Source of the DNA: Neobacillus niacini NBRC 15566
GTDB lineage: Bacteria; Bacillota; Bacilli; Bacillales; Cytobacillaceae
Assembly: GCF_001591505.1 (NCBI RefSeq)
Contig: NZ_BCVA01000038.1
Location: 1-58,902, forward strand
Reading direction: 5' to 3'
Length of the DNA: 58,902 nucleotides
Part shown: positions 23,778 through 31,638 of the stretch, in pieces
Numbering within the stretch: position 1 is the first letter of the stretch
Layout of the letters: every line of letters starts with the position of its first letter
The notes under the pieces: model-generated
What the model saw: the letters and a program-made list of their open reading frames with translations, nothing else
What the model was told of the DNA's origin: nothing
The model's database searches: none
Made by a program: the position numbers and the translations under genes

Positions 23778-24680
23778 TTAAAGGATTTCTATTTTTAATG
23801 AGTTAACTTGTGAGACTAGGAGTTCTTCGTATTGTTTTTGGGCTTGGAAGTTGATTTCTTGTTGGCTCATTTCTGGGTTTTCTTTTTTTACTTTTTCAAT
23901 CATGTCTTTTTGTACTTTTTGGGAAAGGACGATGAGTTGGTATTGCTGCTTTTCGGTTTCCCAGAATTTTTCTTCACCGTATTCGTTGATCATCGCTTTT
24001 GCTGAGGCGAATTGATCGTATTGAGCCCGGACCTTGTTGAGTTCTGTTTCGATTTCTGCGTCGGTTGCGGTGTGTCCTTTTTCTTCAGCAAGCATGGCCA
24101 TTGAACGAAGGCGGATGATCTGGGTTAATAATTGGTTCTGATCTTCAACCAGCTTTTCTTGGGACGTCCAATAGGCTAATGATTCCTTCAATTGGTCGCC
24201 TGTGTAGCGCTTTTGATCGGTTTCACGATTAATCGCAAGTTGGAGATAATTAATAAGCTTATAAAAATCTAAATCTTCATAGGTAATCCATTCACCATTA
24301 ATGGACGCAACGCCGTTCGGTTTTTCCACTTCATAACTGATTACTTTTTCAGTCTTATCCCCATCCTTTTCTAAGATAAAGAGTATTTCATATTTCCCGG
24401 GCATCGGAAGCTCAACATTACCGGAATAAATTCCATCTTCCCCTTCCGTTAATTCCACTTTTGTCATTCCATGATCCATATTCGCCATAGAAAATTCAGC
24501 AGTAACATCTAACCCGGTTACACTATCGTCTTTTTCCTTTACTTGAATTTCCATAGGCATTTCCTTATCTGGCTCCTGGTAAATCGGCTTTGTGATTTCA
24601 ATACTATAGTCAGGGCCCGCACTACAGCCCCCAAGCAGTGCTGCTAGCAGCAGTGCAGTCAACCTTATCGCTTTTTTCAT
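23778..24680 (-). CDS. Nos-linked lipoprotein: YtkA-like domain joined to a SurA-like region
   Basis: A 300-aa lipoprotein (lipobox LLGGC, Cys19), last gene of the nos operon; its ATG overlaps the nosF stop by 4 bp. Residues about 25-115 look like a YtkA/FixH-type beta domain with a Met/His cluster, Met65, Met68, His70 and Met72 (SMANMDHGM), a plausible copper ligand set. Residues about 125-300 are helical and resemble the SurA N-terminal chaperone domain (INGEWITYEDLDFY, then charged helices with EMSQQEI). No PPIase domain is seen. No NosL (the usual copper chaperone) is present in the cluster, so this protein may supply copper to NosZ or help it fold. That role is inference. Confidence 0.7.
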   Translation of the reverse strand: MKKAIRLTALLLAALLGGCSAGPDYSIEITKPIYQEPDKEMPMEIQVKEKDDSVTGLDVTAEFSMANMDHGMTKVELTEGEDGIYSGNVELPMPGKYEILFILEKDGDKTEKVISYEVEKPNGVASINGEWITYEDLDFYKLINYLQLAINRETDQKRYTGDQLKESLAYWTSQEKLVEDQNQLLTQIIRLRSMAMLAEEKGHTATDAEIETELNKVRAQYDQFASAKAMINEYGEEKFWETEKQQYQLIVLSQKVQKDMIEKVKKENPEMSQQEINFQAQKQYEELLVSQVNSLKIEIL

Positions 24681-25354
24681 GACTCTATCCCTCCAAGATT
24701 ATGTGTTTGCAAGAATTCCTCCACTGTGTATTTCTCCATTTTTCCATTATTTAAGTAGGCGACATGCGTACAGACCTGCCTGATTTCATCGAGATGATGG
24801 GAGGAGAGGAGGATGGTTTTATCATGAAGCGATTTTAACACTTCTAAAATTTCCTTTCTTCCCATTGGGTCGATTCCGCTTGTCGGCTCATCAAGAATCA
24901 ATATACTTGAGTCTTGATAGAGTGTGATAGCTAATCCAAGCCGCTGCAGCATGCCTTTTGAATATTTTTTGACCTGTACATCGCAGTCATCCCACAAACT
25001 TACCGATCTAAGAACATTCTCAATTCGTCCTTGGTCAGCTTTCTTGCCAACAGCCTCAGCAAAGAAGGTAATATTTTCAAGACCCGTCAGCATGGGATAG
25101 AGCTGGAACTTTTCTGGCAAGTAGGCGATTGCTTTTTTCCATTCATGACTTTTCTTTGTGACCTGAACGCCATTAATCAAAATCGAACCCTGTTTCACAG
25201 GGAGAAGGCCAAGAAGGCTGTTAATAAAAGTTGACTTTCCGGCACCATTACGACCGACAAGAGCGCAAATTTCATTTTTATGAATCTCAATATCGATCGA
25301 CTCCAGGATGACTTTTTTCCCGAAGGATTGGTTTAAATCAGATACCGTAATCAT
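24677..25354 (-). CDS. nosF: Nos operon ABC transporter ATPase NosF
   Basis: A 225-aa ATPase. Walker A is GRNGAGKST, the signature YSKGMLQRLGLA, Walker B ILILDEPTSGIDP and the switch His in SSHH. NosF with NosY forms the ABC complex that works with NosD in supplying sulfur for the Cu-S cluster (CuZ) of nitrous oxide reductase. It overlaps nosY and the lipoprotein gene by 4 bp on each side, so translation is coupled. Confidence 0.88.
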   Translation of the reverse strand: MITVSDLNQSFGKKVILESIDIEIHKNEICALVGRNGAGKSTFINSLLGLLPVKQGSILINGVQVTKKSHEWKKAIAYLPEKFQLYPMLTGLENITFFAEAVGKKADQGRIENVLRSVSLWDDCDVQVKKYSKGMLQRLGLAITLYQDSSILILDEPTSGIDPMGRKEILEVLKSLHDKTILLSSHHLDEIRQVCTHVAYLNNGKMEKYTVEEFLQTHNLGGIES

Positions 25355-26148
25355 TCAAAGCCCTCCTTACGGTGAAAAATAATCGCTGCAGCAATAGAGC
25401 TGATGAACCAGAATACCAGATTCCCGAGTAAAAAGAAAACGGGCTTGGTCCACATGAAGGCTTGGAGTAGCCTTGACATGTGACCAAAGGAATAAACACC
25501 CATGCCTGTTTCTAGGAACATTCTTACCGACTGCAATGGATTTAAAAAGTATCCTGCAGAAAATAATTTTACATTTTCATAGGTAACGTCAGGCAGCAGT
25601 GAGAGTAAGAGAAAATCATGTAAGAAGAAAAAGTAGAACCAAACAAATATGGTATACCCAATAATCTGCATTCTTGAAGTGCTAAAACTTCCGATAGCTG
25701 CTCCCATTTGCAGGAACACGAGAGACATGGTCACAATGGCTGCAATAAAGATCAAATATGCCTTTATATCAAGCTGGAATTGAAACTTAAGCAATAATAA
25801 ATAAAGAAAAAACCACACGATGATTGGTATAAGTACAACCGTATAGAGTCCTATACTTTTTCGTAATAAAAAGCTCGTATAGTTATCTTTCTTGGTCAGC
25901 AGCATGATCAACGTCTTTTGTTCCTTTTCCTGAAAAATAGAAAAGGCGCCGATAAACAAGCAAAGAATTGGGATGAAATAAATAATCGTATCAAACAAAT
26001 TCAGTAAGAGGACATAAAAGCCTTTATCAAATGAAAGGGCCGTGGAACGAAACAAAATACTAATTGAAATCAGAACAATGATGCTTAAGGCGAGCCATAA
26101 TCCTTTTCCTCTTATATTTTCCTTCCATTCCTTCCAAATGTAATGCAT
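25351..26148 (-). CDS. nosY: Nos operon ABC permease NosY
   Basis: A 265-aa membrane protein with about six hydrophobic segments, of the ABC-2 type, with the cytoplasmic EKEQKTLIMLLTKKD segment typical of NosY. It is the membrane half of the NosFY complex. The preceding gap to nosD (177 bp) is unusually large for this otherwise tight operon. AGGGAGACAAATACT precedes the ATG. Confidence 0.85.
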   Translation of the reverse strand: MHYIWKEWKENIRGKGLWLALSIIVLISISILFRSTALSFDKGFYVLLLNLFDTIIYFIPILCLFIGAFSIFQEKEQKTLIMLLTKKDNYTSFLLRKSIGLYTVVLIPIIVWFFLYLLLLKFQFQLDIKAYLIFIAAIVTMSLVFLQMGAAIGSFSTSRMQIIGYTIFVWFYFFFLHDFLLLSLLPDVTYENVKLFSAGYFLNPLQSVRMFLETGMGVYSFGHMSRLLQAFMWTKPVFFLLGNLVFWFISSIAAAIIFHRKEGFE

Positions 26149-26218
26149 AGTATTTGTCTCCCTTTTAGTAAGTCTCTTTTCTCAACTGTGTAGCTAATTA
26201 AAATATCATTATGGTCGA

Positions 26219-26233
26219 TTAAATTGATTATCA
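26219..26233. promoter_or_regulatory. Possible Fur-like box between nosD and nosY
   Basis: TTAAATTGATTATCA matches the Fur consensus TGATAATNATTATCA at 12 of 15 positions, with a perfect right half. It lies about 70 bp before nosY. The region is AT-rich, so chance is a real possibility. Confidence 0.25.
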
Positions 26234-26304
26234 TTGAAATATGTGAAAACGAATGAGAAAAGAGCATGCAAACTCCACTACGTCGCTAAAATAGCTATTT
26301 CCAC

Positions 26305-26330
26305 GTTAAAATCGGCTTTAGGATTTTAAC
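26305..26330 (-). terminator. Hairpin at the end of nosD
   Basis: GTTAAAATC and GATTTTAAC pair perfectly across an 8-base loop and overlap the nosD stop codon. A second small palindrome AAATAGCTATTT follows at 26288-26299. There is no T run, so partial termination or mRNA processing before nosYF is more likely than full termination. Confidence 0.45.
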
Positions 26331-27642
26331 AATTATTATTACGATAACGTGCCTTTATTAAAATCAGCACTGCGGCCAGTCCCATCACTGCAATCAAAAT
26401 GAAATGGTTCTTGCCTTTGGCAGCAGCCAGCGGGTGCGGGTCATTAAACATAACTTTTTCGTCCATCCATACCGCATTCAATTTTTCATAGATGGGTAAT
26501 GCGGGACTTTTTAAAAATAAATAAGATAATTCTTGGTCTTCGAGTAATTGATATAAAGAAGAGTGATAAGTTATAGGAAAGTCCCCAATATCATCCTGGT
26601 TTAAATCGGTGAGCGGGAAGGAGCTTCCCCAGTCATTTCCTTTGCCATTATAACTCCAGAAATTATTCTCACCACTTCCACCAATGGTAACAGCGGGAAT
26701 TGTATTTTCGGTAATAAGGTTTTTAGAAAAAATTTGTTCATTGGAGCTGGCCCAAAGCTCAATTCCAATTTGGTTTTGAGAAATTTTATTGCCTTCAAAA
26801 CGGTTTCTTGTAGCCTGGTCAATGTACATTCCTCTTTGGTTCATGTAAAACGTATTGTTTTTAATTTGATTATCATTGGCTTGCAGCAACAGTAATCCAA
26901 ATGATTGGTTTCCATAGTTTACGATAAAGTGATTATCTTCTAAAACTAAGTGATTGGAATTCATGACCGCAGCGCCGCCCGTATTCATCGTAAAGGTATT
27001 CTTCTTAAAAATATTTTCATCGGAATACATGTAATGCAGACCGTACCGTGTATGACTAATATTATTTTGATAGCTTTCATTCTTGTTACCGTAGTCAAAA
27101 AACATGCCATCACGCGTTCCTTCAATGGTGTTATGGGATAAGAGGTTATGATTGGAGTAATAGATATGAATCCCATTACCCTGTGCCGCAATTTCTCCTT
27201 TGCCCATCCCTTTGATTTCAACGTTGGTGATTTTATTTTCGTGTGCTTGACTTAAATAGATTCCATGAAAGGAATCTGTAATTTTGATGTCATCTATTAC
27301 ATTCCCGTTGGTATGAATCTTAATCCCCGCATACTCCTCAGAAGAATTACGGTCCATACTGCTATTGGTGACGCTAAGTTTTTTAATGGTCACATTAGGG
27401 GCTTTAATCGAGATGACATTTCCCGTTCCATCTCCTTTTATCACCGTATTAACAGTGCTAACTAAAGTCACTGATTTATTGATGACGATATTGCCCTCAT
27501 ATGTTTTATTTTCAAGTTGTAAAACTGCTCCTTCTTCCAAGCTGTCGATCATGGCTTGCAAGTTTTCGGCAGCACTATTTTTCTCGGGAAATACTAAAAA
27601 AGTGATAGAGAAAACCAAAAGAAAGAGCAGTAATTTTTTCAT
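26326..27642 (-). CDS. nosD: Nitrous oxide reductase maturation protein NosD
   Basis: A 438-aa exported protein needed for assembly of the CuZ centre. An N-terminal signal peptide (MKKLLLFLLVFSITFLVFP) is followed by a right-handed beta-helix made of repeated units such as NHNLLSHNTIEGTRDGMFFDYGN and NTFYMNQRGMYIDQATRNRFEGN (seen as 22-24-residue periods). A C-terminal hydrophobic segment (about residues 412-430) ends in KARYRNNN and would anchor it in the membrane. The ATG at 27642 overlaps the stop of the upstream gene (ATGA). Confidence 0.9.
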   Translation of the reverse strand: MKKLLLFLLVFSITFLVFPEKNSAAENLQAMIDSLEEGAVLQLENKTYEGNIVINKSVTLVSTVNTVIKGDGTGNVISIKAPNVTIKKLSVTNSSMDRNSSEEYAGIKIHTNGNVIDDIKITDSFHGIYLSQAHENKITNVEIKGMGKGEIAAQGNGIHIYYSNHNLLSHNTIEGTRDGMFFDYGNKNESYQNNISHTRYGLHYMYSDENIFKKNTFTMNTGGAAVMNSNHLVLEDNHFIVNYGNQSFGLLLLQANDNQIKNNTFYMNQRGMYIDQATRNRFEGNKISQNQIGIELWASSNEQIFSKNLITENTIPAVTIGGSGENNFWSYNGKGNDWGSSFPLTDLNQDDIGDFPITYHSSLYQLLEDQELSYLFLKSPALPIYEKLNAVWMDEKVMFNDPHPLAAAKGKNHFILIAVMGLAAVLILIKARYRNNNC

Positions 27643-28205
27643 CTTGTCCGATCCTTCCATAGCGGAATCAATAATAAAATAAAGGCTGCAATTAGGAAAT
27701 ACGAACCGTAGCCAAGGATACTTTCTGTGACAAAGTTTGCAACTGTATTATGCCCTATAAGCGGCGGAACAAATGGGTCAATTTTTATCGGTGCGGTTGG
27801 GCTTAAGTTGGTGCCAAATTTACGAAGGGCACGTGTAAGGTCCCAAACACCGAGACTGCCGCCAATGATAAACACACCAATTAATCCATATAGCACTGAT
27901 TTTTTTCGCAGAATGGCTGTCAAAAGAGTAATCACTGCTAAACCTATTACTAAGTAGGATAGATAGGATAATTCTGGGAAGTTCTCTTCGCTGAAATTTT
28001 CCATTCCGATATAGTGGTTCAGACCATTAACGATATCGATTTCACCTTCAAGCTTATTAGGGTAAACAATAATATTTAACCCTTCTGGATACTGCGGAGC
28101 AAAGAAGATCATTTGCCACCAAGGAAAGAATAATGAAAGTCCGACTAGGACCGCAGCAAGGGCAATCAATATCGATGAAACAAGTGATAATTTTTTTGCC
28201 TTCAT
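27639..28205 (-). CDS. NosB-like membrane protein of the nos operon
   Basis: A 188-aa membrane protein with about four hydrophobic segments and a large extracellular loop between the first two (residues about 35-80). The ATG at 28205 lies ten bases after AAAGGA; an in-frame TTG nine bases earlier is too close to that site. Genes of this kind follow nosZ in clade II clusters, where they are called nosB, but I base this on position and topology, not on a diagnostic motif. A conserved FFPWWQM motif follows helix 1. It may link NosZ to quinol or help maturation. Confidence 0.65.
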   Translation of the reverse strand: MKAKKLSLVSSILIALAAVLVGLSLFFPWWQMIFFAPQYPEGLNIIVYPNKLEGEIDIVNGLNHYIGMENFSEENFPELSYLSYLVIGLAVITLLTAILRKKSVLYGLIGVFIIGGSLGVWDLTRALRKFGTNLSPTAPIKIDPFVPPLIGHNTVANFVTESILGYGSYFLIAAFILLLIPLWKDRTR

Positions 28206-28231
28206 GTAAAACAAGTCCTTTCTAAATGGAG

Positions 28232-28262
28232 AAGGGTACCAATTGATTCAATTGATACCCTT
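28232..28262 (-). terminator. Strong hairpin between nosZ and the NosB-like gene
   Basis: AAGGGTACCAATTGA and TCAATTGATACCCTT pair over 15 positions with one mismatch and a minimal loop. There is no T run. It lies 11 bp after the nosZ stop and probably stabilises the nosCZ part of the mRNA or attenuates the rest. Confidence 0.6.
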
Positions 28263-28272
28263 ACCATCCATT

Positions 28273-30141
28273 TTACTTTGTAGGTTTAACAAGGAAGTAG
28301 CCAGTCATTTCTTGGTGTAGGGCTGAACAGAAGTTAGTACAATAAAGCGGGAACGTACCTGCTTTATCTGCAGTAAATTCTAGCGTATTTGTTTGGCCAG
28401 GCTGAACTTCCATGTTTAAGTTATAGCTGTTGATGGCAAATCCATGGGTAATATCCTCATCAAAATCCGTATTCGTTAAGTGGATAAACACCTTATCTCC
28501 TTGATTGACCTCAATCACATCAGGTCGTTTTGCTTTCGCGTCAAAGATAAATTTTGACCGCATGGCGATACCGTAGACGTGAACTTCATTTCCATTGCGG
28601 ACGATTTTCGCATCCTCTTGCTTATACGTTGCAAGCTTGTTGTTTTCATCCTTCGGATAAACTTCAATCGTTTTAATCTTATCTGCCTTAATAATTTGAG
28701 CGTAGTGCGGCTCAGGGTTTACAGGTGAAGATTGAATCACTTTCATCTTGCCGCTGATATCAATCAATTGCATAGACTCAGGATGTGAAGGTCCAACGGA
28801 TAAATAGCTGTCTTTTGCAATTTTGTTCAAGGCAATCAGCCATTTTCCATCAGGTGAAACAGTGTCACCTTCAGCCGCTACAGAGTGTCCTGGTGAATAC
28901 TGAACAGGAACACGGTCTAACGTTTCTCCTGTTTTAGGATCCCATTTGACGATTTCAGAAGAAATGAACATCGTTGTGTAGGCCATACCCTTATCATCAA
29001 ACTGAGTGTGAAGTGGTCCAAGTGCGTTTTCAGGGTTAACTTCTCTTTCCATTACAGATTCATATTTTAAGATTGGAATACCGTTACGTTCACCAGAGAA
29101 ATCTTGGTTCTTAACAGCTTCAAATGCTTTTTCAAAAGAGAACACTGTCATAGATGGTGCAAGCTTACCTGAAGCGATAAAGTGCTTACCGTCAGGCGTT
29201 ACGTCCACACCATGTGGTGATTTCGCAACAGGAACTAAGTAAATACCGCCCTTATGCTTTTCAGGGAAAATCATTTTTTGACCAGTAACTTCATCATATT
29301 GTCCCTCAGCGACCATTTTTTCTAGCTCTTTCCAGTTAAAAAGAACAATGTAGTCACGGTCAGCCTGAGAGGCGTTGATTTCTAGATTCGTAGTCGCTTC
29401 TTCTGTGTTGTAAGTGGTCATAACTGCCCAATCAGCAGAGCTTTTCTTTCCGGCGTCTGATAAATCATAAGACCATGGCGGAAGCGCCACTTGGTAGGCA
29501 ATGTTAAGCTTTTCTTTGTTTTGGTCAAACGTTACGGCTGACATTACACCTCGGTACTGGTCGCTGTATTCGTCTAAAGACTTGTATTCAGAGCCAATTG
29601 GAACCGCGAAACGTGTTGGCAGGAACATGTACTCAGTATTCTCCGTAACGAACGCCGCACAGTGCGGACCGCTTGTGTTTGGAACATTAATAATGTCTTT
29701 AACCGTAAACGTTTCTAAATCCATTGCTGCTGCACGGCTGTTTCCAACATCTGTGGCAAACATGTATTTACCGTCATAGTCACCTTTTGTTTCAGAGAAT
29801 GCTGGGTGATGGAGGTCTCCCCATGTGTACCCGCCCATCATTTTCTTAGAATGCTCATCAAATCCATATCCTGTTGCAGAGTCTTGTGAGAAGACCGGTA
29901 CGGTACGGATATGACGCATGGATGGAACACCATAGATAAACATTTGACCAGAGTGGCCGCCTGACGCAAATAAGTAATAATCATCTTTTTCACCGAAGGG
30001 AACATAAACTTTCTCTGCGTTACTTTTCGTACTGCCTGAGGCAACTTGAGTGTTTGTGCTCTGTGAAAAATCGGCAAATGAAATCGTTGCTGCTACAAAA
30101 CCTGCTAGTAAACCAGAGGCAATTGGAACCCATTTCTTCAT
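28273..30141 (-). CDS. nosZ: Nitrous oxide reductase NosZ (clade II-like)
   Basis: A 622-aa exported copper enzyme that reduces N2O to N2. The signal peptide (MKKWVPIASGLLAGFVAATISFA) lacks twin Arg, so it is Sec-type as in clade II enzymes. A seven-bladed propeller carries the His ligands of the CuZ cluster, in DLHHP, GPHCA, SPHGVD, GPLHT, SPGHS and EPHY. The C-terminal cupredoxin domain has the CuA set His566 and CxxxCxxxHxxM (Cys601, Cys605, His609, Met612). All expected ligands are visible, so the enzyme should be active. It lies 16 bp after the cytochrome gene. Confidence 0.96.
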   Translation of the reverse strand: MKKWVPIASGLLAGFVAATISFADFSQSTNTQVASGSTKSNAEKVYVPFGEKDDYYLFASGGHSGQMFIYGVPSMRHIRTVPVFSQDSATGYGFDEHSKKMMGGYTWGDLHHPAFSETKGDYDGKYMFATDVGNSRAAAMDLETFTVKDIINVPNTSGPHCAAFVTENTEYMFLPTRFAVPIGSEYKSLDEYSDQYRGVMSAVTFDQNKEKLNIAYQVALPPWSYDLSDAGKKSSADWAVMTTYNTEEATTNLEINASQADRDYIVLFNWKELEKMVAEGQYDEVTGQKMIFPEKHKGGIYLVPVAKSPHGVDVTPDGKHFIASGKLAPSMTVFSFEKAFEAVKNQDFSGERNGIPILKYESVMEREVNPENALGPLHTQFDDKGMAYTTMFISSEIVKWDPKTGETLDRVPVQYSPGHSVAAEGDTVSPDGKWLIALNKIAKDSYLSVGPSHPESMQLIDISGKMKVIQSSPVNPEPHYAQIIKADKIKTIEVYPKDENNKLATYKQEDAKIVRNGNEVHVYGIAMRSKFIFDAKAKRPDVIEVNQGDKVFIHLTNTDFDEDITHGFAINSYNLNMEVQPGQTNTLEFTADKAGTFPLYCTNFCSALHQEMTGYFLVKPTK

Positions 30142-30157
30142 CTATCACACCGCCTTT

Positions 30158-30601
30158 TTATTTTTCAGAAGCTTGTTTCAACATATCTAGCACTTGTGTG
30201 CGTTCTTCATCTGTTAATGGATTGCCGCCGATTACGCTAGACATAACCGCAGAAGTTGGTTCTTTTAAGAACTCTTCAATCGGCTTGCCATGCTTGCCTT
30301 CAACCTCAGTAAAGGCTTTGGAAAGATCTGGCCCCGTGGCCCCGCCTTTTAAGCCCAGTTTATCAACAGCGTGGCAGCCGAGACAGCCCTTGCTGTTAAG
30401 AATGTTATTGGCATCAACAGTAGCTGTTTCCGTCTTTGTTTCTTCCTTTTGGTCCTCTGTTGCGGCTTTTTCCTCGGTTGGCTCTGTTTGAGCAACTTGG
30501 GGCTGTTTATCAGAAGCTCCCATAATAACACCAAACACCAAGTAACCAAGACCAAAACCAATTACAATGCTGACTGCAAAGCTGATAATTGCCTTTTTCA
30601 T
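30158..30601 (-). CDS. nosC: Membrane-anchored cytochrome c (NosC-type)
   Basis: A 147-aa monohaem cytochrome c, first gene of the nos operon. An N-terminal membrane helix (residues 5-28) is followed by an acidic, Glu/Thr/Lys-rich linker (30-65) and a haem domain with CLGCH (Cys73, Cys76, His77); Met in PTSAVMSSV is the likely sixth ligand. It faces the outside and should pass electrons from the quinol side of the chain to NosZ CuA. Its promoter carries an Fnr-type site. Confidence 0.88.
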   Translation of the reverse strand: MKKAIISFAVSIVIGFGLGYLVFGVIMGASDKQPQVAQTEPTEEKAATEDQKEETKTETATVDANNILNSKGCLGCHAVDKLGLKGGATGPDLSKAFTEVEGKHGKPIEEFLKEPTSAVMSSVIGGNPLTDEERTQVLDMLKQASEK

Positions 30602-30634
30602 ACTTCCCCCTCCTTCTGTCTATTCAACAACTTC

Positions 30635-30677
30635 ATCCTAATCGGATTTCAAGCGTGAATTTGTGATGAACCTCACT
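30635..30677 (-). promoter_or_regulatory. Fnr-dependent promoter of the nos operon
   Basis: TGTGATGAACCTCACT (30662-30677) is an exact TGTGA-N6-TCACT Fnr/Crp box. Read toward nosC, TAGGAT at 30640-30635 is the -10 candidate, centre to centre 32 bp, which puts the box at about -41.5 (class II activation). The -10 matches TATAAT at only four positions, as expected of an activator-dependent promoter. Confidence 0.7.
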
Positions 30678-30692
30678 GTTTTTTATATACTC

Positions 30693-30754
30693 TTGAACGT
30701 TTTGTGAAGAAGCTTGATATGTAAGTGTTTTAAAAATTGAACGTTTTGTGAAGA
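30693..30754. repeat. 18-bp direct repeat in the nos/regulator intergenic region
   Basis: TTGAACGTTTTGTGAAGA occurs at 30693-30710 and again at 30737-30754. The second copy supplies the left half of a full Fnr box; the first contains only a degenerate one (TGTGA-N6-TTGAT). The duplication may have created the regulator's own promoter site. Confidence 0.8.
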
Positions 30755-30789
30755 TAATCACTTCGAGCTGCAATTTTTTTTACTACAAT
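30747..30789 (+). promoter_or_regulatory. Fnr-dependent promoter of the regulator gene
   Basis: TGTGAAGATAATCACT (30747-30762) matches TGTGA-N6-TCACT exactly. TACAAT at 30784-30789 is the -10, its centre 32 bp from the box centre, so the box sits at about -41.5. The regulator is probably autoregulated. Confidence 0.7.
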
Positions 30790-30833
30790 GGGAAGTAACA
30801 AATAAGTGAAACTTTAAGGAGAGGAGGGCAAAA

Positions 30834-31577
30834 ATGAATCCCGTACATGCTTTAGAGGAACAGCCTTTAGGAAGAGTAAGAGCGTTGAAACTCGAAGACT
30901 TCCTGCGGAAAATTGTGATTTTTAAGGATTTATCGGCGAAATCCCTTCATCTTATCGCAAATCGTATTCAGACGTTAACGGTTAAAAAAGGAGTACAAGT
31001 GATTTGTGAGAATGACGCGGCCAAAGGGGTGTTTTTTATCCAAGCTGGAGCCGTAAAGCTGACGAAACAAGATGAAAGTGGAAATGAGATCATCGTTTGT
31101 ATGAAGCAAAAGGGCGATGTGTTTGCGGAGGCTTGTCTATTTTCAAAGACTTCAGAGCTGTATCCAGCCACCGCCACCATGCTCCAAGATGGACAGCTTT
31201 TCTATTTGGATAAAATGGAATTAGAGAAAGGGCTTCATGAATATCCGGAGCTTGCTGTTCAAATGATTCAATACATGAGTGATTCGCTGCGCGAGATGAC
31301 CTCAACATTAAGGGACGTAGCGTTGTTAGATGTTTATGCGAAGACAGTGAAGACGTTAGAACGGTTAGGGAATAAATTTAATACCTCTACATCAAGATGG
31401 AACATTGAGATACCCTTGACGATTCAGGAGTTTGCAACCGTGGTGGGGACAACGAGGGAAAGTGTAAGCCGGGTATTCTCGAAATTGAAAAAAGAGGAAA
31501 TCATCGAAATGAAATCAAGGAAAATCATTATTCTTGATATGTGCCGGCTTTGTGCACTGATGAATCATTCCTATTAA
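30834..31577 (+). CDS. Crp/Fnr family transcriptional regulator
   Basis: A 247-aa regulator: cyclic-nucleotide-binding-type domain (residues 25-150), dimer helix, and a winged helix with TTRESVSRVFSKL, where Glu209, Ser212 and Arg213 form the E..SR recognition set. The C-terminus has Cys237 and Cys240 (MCRLC) and His245. B. subtilis Fnr binds its [4Fe-4S] cluster through three C-terminal Cys with C-x2-C-x4-C spacing; here the third position is His. It could sense oxygen through a cluster or NO. Divergent from nosC and flanked by Fnr boxes, it is the likely activator of nos and of the fdh promoter. ATG 30834 follows GGAGAGGAGGG. Confidence 0.88.
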   Translation: MNPVHALEEQPLGRVRALKLEDFLRKIVIFKDLSAKSLHLIANRIQTLTVKKGVQVICENDAAKGVFFIQAGAVKLTKQDESGNEIIVCMKQKGDVFAEACLFSKTSELYPATATMLQDGQLFYLDKMELEKGLHEYPELAVQMIQYMSDSLREMTSTLRDVALLDVYAKTVKTLERLGNKFNTSTSRWNIEIPLTIQEFATVVGTTRESVSRVFSKLKKEEIIEMKSRKIIILDMCRLCALMNHSY

Positions 31578-31580
31578 AAT

Positions 31581-31620
31581 AAACCCTTCGTCCATGTTTT
31601 TGTTGGGCGAAGGGTTTGTT
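31581..31620 (+). terminator. Terminator of the Crp/Fnr gene
   Basis: AAACCCTTCG and CGAAGGGTTT form a 10-bp stem with a 17-base loop, followed by GTTTGT. Confidence 0.75.
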
Positions 31621-31638
31621 TGTGAAGAGATGGCTTTT

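Noticed and set aside
26219..26233. Firm assignment of a Fur site
   Set aside because: Three mismatches in an AT-rich context. Kept only as a low-confidence feature.
30158..30601. Additional proteins in other frames of the cytochrome gene
   Set aside because: Overlapping frames lack start signals; only the frame with CLGCH and a membrane helix is credible.
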